Source of the DNA: an uncultured Coriobacteriales bacterium
GTDB taxonomy: Bacteria > Actinomycetota > Coriobacteriia > Coriobacteriales > Atopobiaceae
NCBI GenBank assembly: GCA_946530775.1
Contig: CAMNAH010000080.1
Coordinates: forward strand, 1 to 5,803
Direction of reading: 5' to 3'
DNA: 5,803 bases
Part shown: piece after piece, positions 5,648-5,803 of the stretch
Position numbering within the stretch: the stretch's first letter is position 1
How the letters are laid out: each line of letters opens with the position of its first letter
The notes under the pieces: generated by a model
What the model saw: the letters and a program-made list of their open reading frames with translations, nothing else
Databases searched by the model: none
Told to the model about the DNA's origin: nothing
Made by a program: the position numbers and the translations under genes

Positions 5648-5689
5648 TTGATGTGACAGGCACGCGACCTGAAGAAAGCCGCGCATCAA
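5648..5689 (-). other. Possible leader hairpin upstream of the hydrogenase-domain gene
   Basis: In the minus-strand transcript TTGATG (5689-5684) can pair with CATCAA (5653-5648). An inner stem CGCGGC/GTCGCG closes a 9-base loop (TTTCTTCAG), with an asymmetric unpaired stretch between the two helices. It ends four bases before the Shine-Dalgarno. There is no following T-run, so it is not a terminator. It could be a leader structure or a chance fold. Confidence 0.25.
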
Positions 5690-5803
5690 CCCCTGAGCAA
5701 AAGGGTATCGGATTTGAGTCGGGTTTTGTGCGGGTGAGATACACATTTCTGCTAGCTGAAGAGCTGGCGTCGCCCGCTCGTGGCAGGACGCACAATCCGC
5801 GAC

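Noticed and set aside
5633..5803. N-terminal extension of the hydrogenase gene, including a CASCHE (CxxCH, heme-like) motif in frame near the window edge
   Set aside because: The frame is open to the edge, but the segment has no domain character and the canonical start at 5632 has an excellent ribosome-binding site. The CxxCH is most likely chance in a short stretch.
5752..5803. Possible C-terminus of an upstream minus-strand gene ending in a TAG at 5754-5752
   Set aside because: Only 16 codons are visible and they match nothing I recognise. Another minus-strand frame is equally open, so it cannot be supported.

Overview
The window looks like a GC-rich actinobacterial chromosome, most plausibly an anaerobic member of the Coriobacteriia (Olsenella/Collinsella/Atopobium-like). 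This rests on the actinobacterial flavour of the proteins, the dnaX-ybaB-recR housekeeping cluster, and an [FeFe]-hydrogenase-like protein typical of strict anaerobes. The taxon is an inference, not a direct match.

The left half (1-2427, + strand) is a housekeeping operon. It holds the 3' end of dnaX (DNA polymerase III tau subunit, with a long Pro/Ala-rich linker and a very acidic tail), ybaB/ebfC (nucleoid-associated protein), recR (recombination mediator, GTG start one base after the ybaB stop) and a single-pass membrane protein that I do not recognise. The three intergenic gaps are 15, 1 and 21 bases and no internal terminator is visible, so the four genes are probably co-transcribed.

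The middle (2428-2787) contains a tRNA-Asp(GTC) gene with its own sigma-70-type promoter and a strong intrinsic terminator. It is followed by a small 10-11 bp tandem repeat and about 120 bp in which I see no gene. The tRNA and the right-hand operon converge here.

The right half (2788-5632, - strand) is a two-gene, translationally coupled signalling unit. The first gene encodes a PAS-containing [FeFe]-hydrogenase-domain protein with two N-terminal [4Fe-4S] ferredoxin motifs, all four H-cluster cysteines, an extra 4Fe-4S (Fes-type) domain, a PAS domain and a C-terminal coiled coil. The second encodes a SpoIIE/PP2C-type phosphatase fused to a C-terminal domain I cannot name, and its start overlaps the hydrogenase stop by 8 bases. 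By eye, the residues used for proton transfer in catalytic [FeFe]-hydrogenases are largely replaced, and two H-cluster-pocket methionines are replaced by Gly and Ser. I therefore infer a hydrogen or redox sensor that controls a protein phosphatase, rather than a bulk H2-turnover enzyme. This is the most interesting system in the window. The architecture belongs to a known class (putative sensory, phosphatase-linked [FeFe]-hydrogenases), but the phosphatase's target and the role of its C-terminal domain are not evident from sequence.

The last ~170 bases (5633-5803) are the upstream region of the hydrogenase gene. I see a good ribosome-binding site and a possible leader hairpin there, but no convincing promoter or gene.
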